Shown: positions 1 through 8,693, counted from the first letter of the stretch. The stretch: DNA of 59,118 nucleotides from Gammaproteobacteria bacterium (GCA_021773815.1 JAJFJS010000116.1:1-59118); one strand, 5' to 3'. The notes: generated by a model from the sequence alone, not told the origin. Numbers and translations are program-made.

Positions 1-861
1 CCGCAGTCGAATCAACCCCTCCTGCACCGTCGACGCGACGAGCGCGCCCGACCCGTCGAATACGAGTCCGCGCGCCAGCCCGCGCGCGCCGGATGCCCGC
101 GGGCTGTCATAGGAGAACAACAGCCATTCATCAACACGACACGGCTGGTGAAACCACATCGCATGATCAAGGCTGGCCATCTGCAGGTTACCGCGCATGA
201 CGCTGAGATCGCCGTGCGGCAGCGTCGCCGTACCGAGCAATTGGTAATCGGAGATATAGGCCAGCAGCACCTGGTGCAACGCGGGATCGTCGGGCAACGC
301 ATCGACCGCCTTCATCCAGACATATTTGATCGGCTCAAGGCTCGTGGTGCCGTCATCGTCGCGCCGCACCGGCCGCATATGAAACGGCCGCGGGATGGCC
401 AGGAAGCGTCTGAGCTTTTCCGGCAAATTCTGCAATTCGTCAGCCGGGACGTCGGTGATATCGGGCACGCCGTCCGGACCGGGCACGTCCGGCATCGCGG
501 CCTGATGCTCCAGCCCGTCTTCGGGGATCTGGAAAGACGCGGTCATGTTAAAAATCTGCTTGCCGTGCTGGATCGCCACGACACGCCGATTAAAGAAACT
601 CAGCCCGTTGCGCGCATGATCGACCTGGTACACGATCGGCGCCTCGACGTCGCCGTGACGCAAAAAATACGCATGTAATGAATGCGCGACGCCGGTCTTG
701 ACCGTCCTCATCGCGGCCGACAGCGCCTGCCCGAGAACCTGTCCGCCAAAGACCTGCGGCGTCCCGATGTCACGACTCTGGCCGCGAAAAATATTGCGCT
801 CGATCTTTTCCAGGTCCAGCAGACCGAGCAGGTCCTCAAGCGTGTGATCCATGATGGGCAT
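1..861 (-). CDS. tesB: Acyl-CoA thioesterase II (TesB), 3' end cut by window edge
   Basis: Cleaves acyl-CoA to free fatty acid and CoA. The reading frame is absent from simple stop-to-stop lists because it runs off the left edge without a stop. The translation aligns along its whole length with TesB: an N-terminal hot-dog domain with FRGQS and QVFGGQVLGQAL, then a second hot-dog with SLDHAMWFH (the catalytic Asp of TesB) and STVQEGLIR close to the C-terminus, so only a few residues are missing. Two in-frame ATGs are possible, at 861 and 852; the shorter start (MDHTLEDLL) matches the family N-terminus better and neither has a strong ribosome site. It faces away from the DUF1499 gene at 987, so the 862-986 gap probably holds divergent promoters. 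Confidence 0.93.
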   Translation of the reverse strand, partial: MPIMDHTLEDLLGLLDLEKIERNIFRGQSRDIGTPQVFGGQVLGQALSAAMRTVKTGVAHSLHAYFLRHGDVEAPIVYQVDHARNGLSFFNRRVVAIQHGKQIFNMTASFQIPEDGLEHQAAMPDVPGPDGVPDITDVPADELQNLPEKLRRFLAIPRPFHMRPVRRDDDGTTSLEPIKYVWMKAVDALPDDPALHQVLLAYISDYQLLGTATLPHGDLSVMRGNLQMASLDHAMWFHQPCRVDEWLLFSYDSPRASGARGLARGLVFDGSGALVASTVQEGLIRLR

Positions 862-986
862 CCGGGTGCAGGATTCGCGCTCATTCTATCTCACCAGCAT
901 CCCGAGGACCGGCGAACCGCTGCCGGCACCGGGCAGGCTGTGATATTGTCGGTCGCAACAGTCCGCCGGACGGAGGGCAGTCATCG

Positions 987-1751
987 ATGAGCAATTCCAC
1001 GACCATCAACAAGGCGCGCGGCACCCGCTGGTGCCGCACGGGCACGTGGTTCACGGCGATCGGCGTCGTGCTGGTAATCGCCGGTCTGGCCGGTGGTCGC
1101 GCCGGCATCCTGTCGCCGATCACGTCTTTCCTGACCTTCGGCATCGGTTGCCTGATCGTCGCGATCGGCGTCATCACGACGGGTATCGGTCTCGCGCTCA
1201 GCATGGGCACGGCCGGCAAGGCCGCCGCCACGGCGACCTGGGCCGCGCTGGCGATCGGCATCATGCTGATCGGCACGGCGCTGAGCCTGCGACCGGACGC
1301 AGCCGGGGCACCGCCGATCCACGACCTGACGACGGACCTCGTCGACCCGCCACCGTTTGCCGCGATCCTGCCGTTACGCGCCGATGCGCCGAATCCTCCC
1401 GAATACGCGGGAATGGATACCGCCGAACAACAGCGCGCCGCGTACCCGGGCCTCAAAACGCTGACGATTAAAAAACCCGTCGATACGGTTTTTGTCACCG
1501 CCGAGCGCATCGCACAAGAGATGGGCTGGGAGATCGTCGCCGCGGACCCGGCCGCCGGCCGGATCGAGGCCACCGATACCACAACATGGTTCCGGTTCAA
1601 GGATGACGTCGTGATTCGCGTGCGCCCGAACGGCGCCGCCACCGACGTCGACGTGCGATCCAAATCGCGCGTTGGCCGCAGCGACATGGGGACGAATGCC
1701 CGCCGGATCCGCATGTATCTGACCCGTCTCGGCGCCGAAACCGCCGCCTGA
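987..1751 (+). CDS. DUF1499 membrane protein
   Basis: 254 residues. Three hydrophobic segments fill roughly residues 20-105. They are followed by a soluble DUF1499 domain from about residue 110, recognisable from PPIHDLTTD near its start, the AYPGLKTL stretch, GWEIVAAD, and the terminal pattern DDVVIRVR...VDVRSKSRVGRSDMGTNARRI. The molecular function of DUF1499 proteins is not established. A GGAGG-like ribosome site lies about ten bases before the ATG. The next gene starts six bases after the stop, so the two are probably cotranscribed. Confidence 0.85.
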   Translation: MSNSTTINKARGTRWCRTGTWFTAIGVVLVIAGLAGGRAGILSPITSFLTFGIGCLIVAIGVITTGIGLALSMGTAGKAAATATWAALAIGIMLIGTALSLRPDAAGAPPIHDLTTDLVDPPPFAAILPLRADAPNPPEYAGMDTAEQQRAAYPGLKTLTIKKPVDTVFVTAERIAQEMGWEIVAADPAAGRIEATDTTTWFRFKDDVVIRVRPNGAATDVDVRSKSRVGRSDMGTNARRIRMYLTRLGAETAA

Positions 1752-1757
1752 CGAGGT

Positions 1758-2603
1758 ATGGACCGCGATGAGACGGTCGCACTGATCGACCACTACCTGC
1801 CCGTGCTCGTCACGGCCGGAGACTATGCGCATCGCATCCAGGCATCGATCGCGGGTCCCGAGCAAAAGAGTGGTGGCAACGCCTGGACCCGGGCGCTGAC
1901 GGATGCCGATCTGATGGTTCAGCATTTCGTCGAAATCACGACGCTGTCATGCTGGCCCGGCATCGGCTTCTACGGCGAAGAATCGGCGCAATCGGCCAAT
2001 ACGAAATATTTTCCGCCGGATGCCGTCACGGTCGTGCACCTCGATCCCGTCAACGGCACTTACCTGTACCAGAATCAGCGCGACGGTTGGGATATCGTCC
2101 TGAGTATTCGCCATGACCGCCGGCTCGTCGCGGCGCTGAGTTACATGCCGGTCCGCGGCCGCTTCTATGTCGCCGTTGACGGGATCGGCGCGCTGACGGG
2201 TGATCGCTGCAGCCGTCGCCTCGCAGACATGACGCCGCTGACGACACGAACGGGCAGCCGACGTTGCCTGACGTATCAGGCGCCGGACGTACAACAGCGG
2301 CTCGCGCCGGCATTCGAGTGTTTCGACATCGTCGCGGATGACGATCCCGCGCGCGGCATCGACAATCTGAATGATTTGTTCACCGGCAAACTCGACGCCT
2401 TCGCCTGCCGACAGGGCAGCCTGCTCGACTGGGGCGCCACGGCGTTTATCGCCGCGCAGGCCGGCGGCTGCGCCAGCTACCTGGACGGGTCCGAATTCGC
2501 GGCATTCGAGGCATTTGACCCGCAGGGCACCGCCGACATGCTGGTCACAACAAGTCCCGACACGCATCGGGACATGCTGTCCATGTTAGTGGATCGTGAT
2601 TAA
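1758..2603 (+). CDS. Inositol monophosphatase / CysQ-family protein with altered metal site
   Basis: 281 residues of the IMPase/CysQ superfamily, which are Mg-dependent phosphatases of inositol phosphates or 3'-phosphoadenosine nucleotides. Visible motifs are GEES at residues 73-76, DPVNGT at 96-101 and LLDWGATAFIAAQAGG from residue 222 (D224 is the C-terminal metal ligand). The middle motif is normally DP(I/L)DGT; here the second Asp is Asn99, a position that binds metal in the family. Either activity is altered or the protein is a diverged paralogue. The start is uncertain because the GAGGT sequence is only one base from the ATG. It lies six bases after the DUF1499 gene. Substrate is not assigned. 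Confidence 0.8.
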   Translation: MDRDETVALIDHYLPVLVTAGDYAHRIQASIAGPEQKSGGNAWTRALTDADLMVQHFVEITTLSCWPGIGFYGEESAQSANTKYFPPDAVTVVHLDPVNGTYLYQNQRDGWDIVLSIRHDRRLVAALSYMPVRGRFYVAVDGIGALTGDRCSRRLADMTPLTTRTGSRRCLTYQAPDVQQRLAPAFECFDIVADDDPARGIDNLNDLFTGKLDAFACRQGSLLDWGATAFIAAQAGGCASYLDGSEFAAFEAFDPQGTADMLVTTSPDTHRDMLSMLVDRD

Positions 2604-2605
2604 AG

Positions 2606-2623
2606 GGCCCCTGTTACGGGGCC
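2606..2623 (+). terminator. GC hairpin after the IMPase-like gene
   Basis: A perfect 6-bp inverted repeat (GGCCCC / GGGGCC, six-base loop) begins two bases after the stop codon at 2603. No T-run follows, so it may be a 3'-end stabilising or Rho-assisted hairpin rather than a classical terminator. The facing gene ends at 2676, which makes a convergent junction. Confidence 0.4.
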
Positions 2624-2675
2624 GCTGCGAGCGGGTTCTGGCGCGCGGAATGAATGGCGGCAGGCGCCGCAGATT

Positions 2676-3131
2676 TCAGAGGAAATACAGCACGATGGTT
2701 TCGGCGATACAGGCCGGCTTGATCTGACCCTCGATCTCGAGCGTGTTGTCGAGAATGATCTGCATCGCACCGACCCGTTTGCGCGCGGACTTGAGTCTGC
2801 TGCGCAACCGGACCCGGCTGCCGGCGGGTACCATCTGCTTGAACCGTACCTTGTTCAGGCCATAGTTGATCGCCCGCGCGCCCTCGAATATCAGGGTCTT
2901 TTCCGACAGCACCGGGAGCAGAGACGTCAGCAGGTAACCGTGCGCGATTGTCGTACCGGTCGGCAATTCCTTTTTCGCCCGCTCGACGTCGAGATGAATC
3001 CACTGGTAATCATCGGTGGCTGCGGCGAACCGATTGATCCGTTCCTGGTCGATCAGAAACCAGTCGGACACGCCAACCTCCTGACCTTCCAGTGCCTTGA
3101 GGTCTACGTCCTTGCTAATAATCAACGCCAT
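2676..3131 (-). CDS. MaoC-like (R)-specific enoyl-CoA hydratase
   Basis: 151 residues forming a single hot-dog domain of the MaoC / NodN-like dehydratase type. The hydratase signature D-x4-H is present as D41-YQWI-H46, followed by D48, the pattern used for (R)-specific hydration of enoyl-CoA. AHGYLLTSLLP and the second half (VRFKQMVPAGSRVRLRSRL) also match the family. The usual length is about 150 residues, so it is complete. It is the last gene of a leftward run and begins 56 bases after folE. The acyl substrate cannot be told from sequence. Confidence 0.85.
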   Translation of the reverse strand: MALIISKDVDLKALEGQEVGVSDWFLIDQERINRFAAATDDYQWIHLDVERAKKELPTGTTIAHGYLLTSLLPVLSEKTLIFEGARAINYGLNKVRFKQMVPAGSRVRLRSRLKSARKRVGAMQIILDNTLEIEGQIKPACIAETIVLYFL

Positions 3132-3187
3132 AAGATAATTTTTTAGTCTGCAGTGAGTCGGATAAATCTTCGCGGAGCGGCAACGGC

Positions 3188-3778
3188 TCAGCGAACGTTG
3201 GCCACGGCATGCATGAACTCGGCTCGAATGCGGTCGTCATCGCGGAATGCCCCGAGCATCTCGTCCGTGACCATCCTGATGCGAGTCTTGTTCACGCCGC
3301 GCGTCGTCATGCATTGATGCTGCGCTTCAACAATAACGGCCACGCCCCGCGGCTGCAGCGCCCGATCGATGCACTGGGCAATCTCGGCGGTCAGCCGTTC
3401 CTGCACCTGCATGCGCTTTGTGAACGCTTCGACGACGCGCACCAGTTTGCTGATCCCCGCCAGCCGCTTGTCGGGCAGGTAGGCCAGGTGAATCCGGCCG
3501 ATGAACGGGGCCATATGGTGTTCGCAGTGCGAGGCGAAATCGATGTCGAGCAGCGTGACGATGCGGTCATAGTCCTTGACGGGCTGGAAGGAATTGCCGA
3601 GCAATGCGTCGGGATCCATTTGATAACCGGCGTACCAGTCGCCGAATGAGTCGATGACTCGTGCCGGCGTACGCCGCACGCCGTCGCGATCGGGATCCTC
3701 GCCAACCCACTCGATCAGCGTTCGAACCGCGGCCTCTGCGTCCGCGCGGCTGACGCCGGTTTTTTTTCTGTCGCTCAT
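3188..3778 (-). CDS. folE: GTP cyclohydrolase I
   Basis: Converts GTP to 7,8-dihydroneopterin triphosphate, the first step of tetrahydrofolate synthesis. The 196-residue protein shows the GTP-CH-I zinc and active-site motifs: SHCEHH around the middle (Cys and His zinc ligands), GRIHLAYLPD, KLVRVVEAFTKR, QVQERLT and the C-terminal QHQCMTTRGV, which carries the second zinc cysteine. The frame is open another 40 codons upstream, but the ATG at 3778 (MSDRKK) has AAGAGGAA just before it and gives the usual family length. It follows mobA by 34 bases in the leftward group. Confidence 0.95.
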   Translation of the reverse strand: MSDRKKTGVSRADAEAAVRTLIEWVGEDPDRDGVRRTPARVIDSFGDWYAGYQMDPDALLGNSFQPVKDYDRIVTLLDIDFASHCEHHMAPFIGRIHLAYLPDKRLAGISKLVRVVEAFTKRMQVQERLTAEIAQCIDRALQPRGVAVIVEAQHQCMTTRGVNKTRIRMVTDEMLGAFRDDDRIRAEFMHAVANVR

Positions 3779-3812
3779 GTATTCCTCTTGAAAACCGACG
3801 CAGGCCGGGCCG

Positions 3813-4430
3813 TCAACCGTCCGACCCATCGAGTCGAAGCCGATCGAGATCGGCCTGCGTGTTGACGTTTGCCAGCGTCCGGGCGTCTGCCGCATCAATC
3901 AACTCGATGCGGGCATCGGCCAGCATGCCGCGTGCGCTCAGGCTGCCGCCCGACTCTGCCCGCTGCCGGAAGGCGTCAAGCGTAGCGGGTTCCCAGATCG
4001 TGCACAACGGCTCGGGCAGTCCGTTTGCCGGGCTACGATAGCCGATCCCGGCCTTGTTCGGCCGCCGCATCTCGGTCAGCCGGCGCATCGTCGCCTCGTC
4101 GAGCTTCGGCATATCGCAGGCCGTGACGAACCACGCGGCCGCCGGCCGGTGCGCATGTGCCGCGAGTATACCGCCGGCCGGCCCGAGTTCCGGTTGCCCG
4201 TCCACGATCAGCGCATAGCGCCGCCGCAGGGCCTCGTCGATCTGATCGGCTCGCACCGACACAAACACCTCTTCGACAACGCGGCCCAGCACGTCGACCA
4301 TACGTTCCAACAGCGCCCGACCGTCGACGTTGATGCCGGCTTTGTCCCGGCCGAACCGGCGGCTGTGCCCGCCGGCCAGCACGAGACCCAGCACGGGCGG
4401 CGCCTGTGAAATGGAATCGTCCCCGCGCAT
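3813..4430 (-). CDS. mobA: Molybdenum cofactor guanylyltransferase MobA
   Basis: Attaches GMP from GTP to molybdopterin to form the bis-MGD precursor. The 205-residue protein begins with the nucleotide-binding signature LVLAGGHSRRFGRDKA, followed by ELGPAGGILAA and WFVTACDMP (the metal-binding Asp of the family), and ends with NVNTQADLDRL, the typical MobA C-terminal motif. It lies eight bases after moaC and 34 before folE, giving a pterin/molybdopterin grouping. The Shine-Dalgarno is weak, which fits translational coupling to moaC. Confidence 0.94.
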   Translation of the reverse strand: MRGDDSISQAPPVLGLVLAGGHSRRFGRDKAGINVDGRALLERMVDVLGRVVEEVFVSVRADQIDEALRRRYALIVDGQPELGPAGGILAAHAHRPAAAWFVTACDMPKLDEATMRRLTEMRRPNKAGIGYRSPANGLPEPLCTIWEPATLDAFRQRAESGGSLSARGMLADARIELIDAADARTLANVNTQADLDRLRLDGSDG

Positions 4431-4438
4431 CGCGTTCT

Positions 4439-4912
4439 TTATTGCCGGCCCGTGTAGTCGCTCTTGCCCCCGGTCTTGCTGATCAGGCGCACCTCACCAA
4501 TCACGATATCGTGCGACAGTGCCTTGCACATATCGTAGATCGTCAGCGCGGCCACGCTGGCGCCCGTCAGCGCCTCCATCTCGATGCCGGTCCGATGAAA
4601 TACATTCGTCCGGCAATCGATGATCGCGCGTCCCCGATCGTCGAGTTCGATGTCAATCTTGCAGCCATCGAGCCCGATCGGGTGACAGAACGGGATCAAC
4701 TCATGCGTCTTTTTCGCCGCGAGCGTACCGGCAATGATCGCCGTATGGAAAACCGGACCCTTCGGAGTCGTGATATCTCCGCCTTCGATGACCGCGCGCA
4801 CCGGTTCGGGCAGAATGACGATCGCCTGCGCATGCGCGGTTCTCTGCGACGCTTCTTTGCCACCGACATCCACCATGGTCGGCTGATTCTTTTTATCTAT
4901 ATGCGACAACAT
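4439..4912 (-). CDS. moaC: Cyclic pyranopterin monophosphate synthase MoaC
   Basis: Acts after MoaA to form cyclic pyranopterin monophosphate from the cyclised GTP intermediate. Family landmarks are MVDVGGKEASQRTAHA near the N-terminus, AAKKTHELIPFCHP (active-site Lys and His), and GIEMEALTGASVAALTIYDMCKA. The frame also has a TTG 24 bases upstream at 4936 that would overlap the membrane-protein gene, but the ATG at 4912 (MLSHIDKK) has a GGAGG eight bases ahead and is preferred. Only mobA and moaC occur here; moaA, moeA and moaB lie about 35 kb to the right. Confidence 0.95.
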   Translation of the reverse strand: MLSHIDKKNQPTMVDVGGKEASQRTAHAQAIVILPEPVRAVIEGGDITTPKGPVFHTAIIAGTLAAKKTHELIPFCHPIGLDGCKIDIELDDRGRAIIDCRTNVFHRTGIEMEALTGASVAALTIYDMCKALSHDIVIGEVRLISKTGGKSDYTGRQ

Positions 4913-4932
4913 GCGCAGGGCCTCCGAATAGA

Positions 4933-5484
4933 TCAATCGCCATTATAGCGGGCCGGCACCTGCGGAGAGACCGGATACTCGAGCGTGCGCAACGCCACGG
5001 TAACGGCCGCGCACAGGCTGACCAGCCCCCAGCTCAGGCCGACAACGACGCCGGCGTCGATGACCCCGCGCCATGGCTGGTCGAGGCGATGCACGATCAG
5101 CACCAGGCCGACGATCCCCGCGGTGCCGGCCCATGCGATGATGCGTATGCGCCGATGCGCGGCAAAGTAACCGATGCAGAACAGTGGCGCGACCAGTCGC
5201 GTCGCGACGGACACCGGTGTCCGCCACAGGTACAGCGCCCGGGCGGCAACTCGCGGTGCAAATTTCAATTGAAACCCCCGATAGCCTTCTGACCAGGCCA
5301 TGAAGACGACGTTGCAGACCAGCGCCGACCACTGCACAACATCCAGACCCATCGACAGCGCCGCGAACACAACATCGGCGAGGCGCACGACGGCATACAG
5401 CACGATCCCGATGACGCCCGTCGCGCCCCAGATCGCGGTGACCGGATGCGGGGCGCTCCAATCAGCCCGCGTCAGCCGCGACAT
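4933..5484 (-). CDS. Integral membrane protein of unknown function
   Basis: 183 residues with about four hydrophobic segments (around residues 17-40, 48-65, 90-110 and 115-170). A conserved-looking cytoplasmic stretch, AWSEGYRGFQLKFAPR, lies between the second and third. I do not recognise a characterised family. It is the first gene of the leftward group leading into moaC, whose preferred start is 20 bases past this stop codon. The 111-base gap to leuC is divergent and should contain promoters for both directions. Confidence 0.65.
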   Translation of the reverse strand: MSRLTRADWSAPHPVTAIWGATGVIGIVLYAVVRLADVVFAALSMGLDVVQWSALVCNVVFMAWSEGYRGFQLKFAPRVAARALYLWRTPVSVATRLVAPLFCIGYFAAHRRIRIIAWAGTAGIVGLVLIVHRLDQPWRGVIDAGVVVGLSWGLVSLCAAVTVALRTLEYPVSPQVPARYNGD

Positions 5485-5595
5485 CGGCGCAGCATCGGAT
5501 GGTCGTTACGCTTATCCGGGATTCGGGGCTTTGGTATCATGGGTCTCTTTTCACCGACACGATGCCTGCGAGCCGACCGGCCCGGAGAACGACGC

Positions 5596-6996
5596 ATGGG
5601 CCGAACAATCATCGAGAAACTCTGGGAAGAGCATAGCGTAGCCGACCTCGGCGACGGCAGCCACCTGATCTATGTAGACCGGGTGCTGTTCCACGAACGA
5701 ACCGGCAGCATCGCGCTGCAGGGACTCGAAGCCACCGGGCGCCATGTGCGCAATCCCGAGCAGGTTTTCGGCTGCATGGATCATATCGTCGATACGATTC
5801 CCGGCCGCACGGACGACACGATGGTACCCGGCGGCAACGCATTTATCACGACGACCCGCGCGGCGGCAAAGGCCGCAGGCGTCCAGCTGTTCGATCTCGG
5901 CGACGACCGTCAGGGCATCGTGCACGTGGTATCTCCCGAACAGGGCATTGCATTGCCCGGCGTCACGCTCGTCTGTCCGGACAGCCACACCTGCACGCAG
6001 GGCGCGCTCGGCGCGCTGGCCTGGGGCATCGGCTCCACCGAATGCGAACATGCGATGGCGACCAAGACGCTGGTCGTCCGCAAACCGAAGTTCATGCGCG
6101 TGTCGTTCGAGGGCCGACTCGGGCACGGCGTCACGGCCAAGGACATGATCCTGCACCTGATCGGTCGCCACACGGCATCGGGTGGCGCCGGTTATGCGAT
6201 CGAGTTTGCCGGCGCGGCAGTCACCGCACTGGATATGGAGGCGCGCTTCACGCTGTGCAATATGGGCGTCGAGTTCGGCGCCTGGACCTGCATCATCGCG
6301 CCCGATCAGACGACCATCGACTACACCGCGGGCCGGCCGTTTGCACCGAAAGACCACGTCCGGGATCAGGCCGTGGCGTATTGGCGGACGCTACCGACCG
6401 ACGATGACGCCGTTTTTGACAAGGAAATTGTCATCGACTGCGACGATATCGCACCGCAGGTCACCTGGGGCACGAGTCCGCAGCACGAAACCGGTATCGA
6501 TGGCACGGTGCCGGACCCGGCCGATGAGCCGGATGCGAATCGCCGCCAGTCGATGGAACGCGCACTCCGGTATATGGACCTCGAACCCGGCACACCGCTC
6601 GAGGGCCTGCCGATCGATGCCGCATTCATCGGTTCGTGCACCAACAGCCGGCTCAGCGACCTGCGCAATGCGGCCGCGATCCTCAAGGGCCGCAAGGTCG
6701 CCGATGGCGTCCGGGCAATCTGCGTGCCCGGCTCGGGCCAGGTCAAGAAGGCGGCCGAGGCTGAAGGCCTCGATCAGATCTTCACGGCCGCCGGCTTCGA
6801 ATGGCGCGAACCGGGATGCTCGATGTGCTTTTTTGCAGGCGGCGAAAACCTCGGCCTCGAAAAGCGCACCGTATCGAGCACGAACCGTAATTTCGAGAAC
6901 CGCCAGGGGCCGCGAACCCGAACGCACCTCGCCAGTCCGACGACGGTCGCCGCATCGGCAATCAACGGATGTCTTACCGACGTGCGGAAGCTTTAG
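5596..6996 (+). CDS. leuC: 3-isopropylmalate dehydratase large subunit
   Basis: Iron-sulfur large subunit of isopropylmalate isomerase (leucine biosynthesis). At 466 residues it equals the E. coli LeuC length when the ATG at 5596 is used, which has GGAGA nine bases upstream; the frame is open 50 codons further but without homology. Aconitase-superfamily features are CPDSHTCTQGALGALAWGIG, IGSCTNSR and WREPGCSMC, giving the three cluster cysteines, and NRNFENRQGP near the end. Some stretches diverge from classical LeuC, for example the segment after the cluster cysteines (FFAGGENLG), so a related isopropylmalate-like substrate is not excluded. leuD follows after three bases. leuB is not in the window. 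Confidence 0.9.
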   Translation: MGRTIIEKLWEEHSVADLGDGSHLIYVDRVLFHERTGSIALQGLEATGRHVRNPEQVFGCMDHIVDTIPGRTDDTMVPGGNAFITTTRAAAKAAGVQLFDLGDDRQGIVHVVSPEQGIALPGVTLVCPDSHTCTQGALGALAWGIGSTECEHAMATKTLVVRKPKFMRVSFEGRLGHGVTAKDMILHLIGRHTASGGAGYAIEFAGAAVTALDMEARFTLCNMGVEFGAWTCIIAPDQTTIDYTAGRPFAPKDHVRDQAVAYWRTLPTDDDAVFDKEIVIDCDDIAPQVTWGTSPQHETGIDGTVPDPADEPDANRRQSMERALRYMDLEPGTPLEGLPIDAAFIGSCTNSRLSDLRNAAAILKGRKVADGVRAICVPGSGQVKKAAEAEGLDQIFTAAGFEWREPGCSMCFFAGGENLGLEKRTVSSTNRNFENRQGPRTRTHLASPTTVAASAINGCLTDVRKL

Positions 6997-6999
6997 CCC

Positions 7000-7620
7000 A
7001 TGGAGAAGTTCACGACACTGACGGCAATTGCGATCCCGCTGCTGCGGATTAACGTCGATACCGATGCGATCATCCCGAGCCGGGAGATGAAGCGCGTCTC
7101 CAAGACCGGGCTTGGCGACGGGTTGTTTGCCGGGTGGCGCTATACCGAACCGGGCAGCCGCATCGAGAACCCGGAATTCGTGCTGAACCGCGAACCCTAC
7201 CGGCACGGACAGATCCTGTTGTCCGGCGACAATTTCGGCTGCGGTTCATCTCGCGAACATGCGGTCTGGGCGCTGTCTGAATGGGGCATTCGCGCGATCA
7301 TCGCGCCGAGCTTCGGCGCCATCTTCCACGGCAACTGCGTACGCAACGGCATCCTGCCGATCGTGCTGCCCGACGAACGCGTCACGGCACTCGCCGCGAG
7401 CGTGGAACAGAACCCGCAAGACAACCGGCTCAGTATCGACCTGCAGCGATGCACCGTCACCGCCGGCGACGGGCGGGTCGATGATTTCGACATCACACCC
7501 GCCGATCGCGAGATGCTGATGGAAGGGCTCGACGCGATCGCCGTGACGATGCGCCGCGACGACGAGATCCTCGCCTTCCAGGCTCGTGACCGGCTCAGGC
7601 GGCCGTGGATCTACCTGTAA
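7000..7620 (+). CDS. leuD: 3-isopropylmalate dehydratase small subunit
   Basis: 206 residues carrying the swivel domain that pairs with LeuC. Characteristic motifs are NVDTDAIIPSREMKR, the active-site loop NFGCGSSREHAVWAL and the segment GIRAIIAPSFGAIFHGNCVRNGILPI. The length matches LeuD (about 200). It begins three bases after the leuC stop codon, so the two subunits are almost certainly co-translated. Downstream, 7621-7911 contains no gene I can support, and no leuB follows as it does in many proteobacterial leu operons. Confidence 0.93.
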   Translation: MEKFTTLTAIAIPLLRINVDTDAIIPSREMKRVSKTGLGDGLFAGWRYTEPGSRIENPEFVLNREPYRHGQILLSGDNFGCGSSREHAVWALSEWGIRAIIAPSFGAIFHGNCVRNGILPIVLPDERVTALAASVEQNPQDNRLSIDLQRCTVTAGDGRVDDFDITPADREMLMEGLDAIAVTMRRDDEILAFQARDRLRRPWIYL

Positions 7621-7911
7621 CCTGAGTCCGTGCAGCGCTCGGGAAGCAACAGCCGGCAAGGGCCCGCCGCCGCTGCCCCGATCCGGGGACGCGGCAAATA
7701 TCAAAATTCCAATGATCGGCGTATGCTGGTTATCGCGCTATTCGGGTCGTACCACGGGCGGCCCGGCCAGTGGCGCGGTTTGCCGCGTGCGAAGACAATC
7801 TCAGCGGCCGCGGCCACGACATTTAATGACACGGCCAACCGGTGCCGAATGCAACCGGCAATCAGTTCTGACCTTGCGCCCGGCACCGAACCTGCGGTAC
7901 ACGCGAATACG

Positions 7912-8589
7912 ATGACAATGCCTGTCGAAGAACCGCCATACACCGTTGCCGAGGAGATCTTCAACGCGGTCAGCCACGGTGCCGGTGTCATTCTCAGCAT
8001 CGTCGGCCTGTCATGGATGCTGTATTTGTCGATTGGCGCTTCCGACCCGTGGCGTATCGTCGCCAGCAGCGTCTATGGCACCAGCCTGATCGCCCTGTTC
8101 CTGTCATCCACGCTGTACCACGCCTCGCGTTCGGTCAAACACAAACGTCTGTTCAAGCTACTCGATCACTGTGCGATCTATCTGCTCGTCGCCGGCACGT
8201 ATACGCCTTTTTTACTGGTCGCCATGCGCACCAGCACCGGCTGGTGGCTGTTCGGTGCCATCTGGTCGCTGGCGACGGCCGGGATACTGACCAAGCTGTG
8301 GTTTCAGCATCGCTATCCCCGCTGGTCACTTGCCAGCTACCTGCTGATGGGATGGCTCGTGGTTATTGCCGCGCCCGAGGTCGCCGAGGCCATCGGATCA
8401 AAAGGCGTGTTCTGGTTGATCGCCGGCGGCGTCAGCTACACGGTCGGCGCCCTGTTCTACAGCGCCAAACGCCTGACGTTCAACCACGCCATCTGGCATC
8501 TGTTTGTGCTCGCCGGCGGCGTTTGCCATTTTCTGGCCGTGATCTGGTACGTTCTGCCGGCACGACAGGCAATGGCGATCGCAGGCTGA
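7912..8589 (+). CDS. Hemolysin III / YqfA-type PAQR membrane protein
   Basis: 226 residues with seven predicted membrane segments. HlyIII-family signatures are present: EEIFNAVSHGAGV near the N-terminus, SSTLYHAS in the second or third helix, LDHCAIYLLVAGTYTPF, and HAIWHLFVLAGGVCHFLAV at the end, whose conserved His residues are the proposed metal ligands of the PAQR/HlyIII superfamily. The frame continues 94 codons upstream without homology; the ATG at 7912 (next ATG 7918) gives the usual length near 220 but has only a weak ribosome site. A long inverted repeat lies 14 bases after the stop. Confidence 0.85.
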   Translation: MTMPVEEPPYTVAEEIFNAVSHGAGVILSIVGLSWMLYLSIGASDPWRIVASSVYGTSLIALFLSSTLYHASRSVKHKRLFKLLDHCAIYLLVAGTYTPFLLVAMRTSTGWWLFGAIWSLATAGILTKLWFQHRYPRWSLASYLLMGWLVVIAAPEVAEAIGSKGVFWLIAGGVSYTVGALFYSAKRLTFNHAIWHLFVLAGGVCHFLAVIWYVLPARQAMAIAG

Positions 8590-8602
8590 ACGAGGGGGTG
8601 CC

Positions 8603-8693
8603 CGGTGCCGGTGTTTACTAATTGACTTATTATTTATCGGCGCCGATTGGGCTCGACGAAATAAAATAAGTCAATTAGTAAACACCGGCACCG
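8603..8693. repeat. Perfect 29-bp inverted repeat with 33-base loop
   Basis: Left arm 8603-8631 and right arm 8665-8693 are exact reverse complements over 29 bases (outer end CGGTGCCGGTG, inner part TTTACTAATTGACTTATT). The loop is 33 bases. The arms are AT-rich inside and GC-rich outside, unlike surrounding DNA. It lies between hlyIII and the beta-propeller gene. It could be a miniature mobile or REP-like element, or a transcription terminator. The outer sequence GGTGCCGGTGT also appears on the minus strand at the ends of the two direct repeats near 35,268 and 37,019. Confidence 0.9.
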
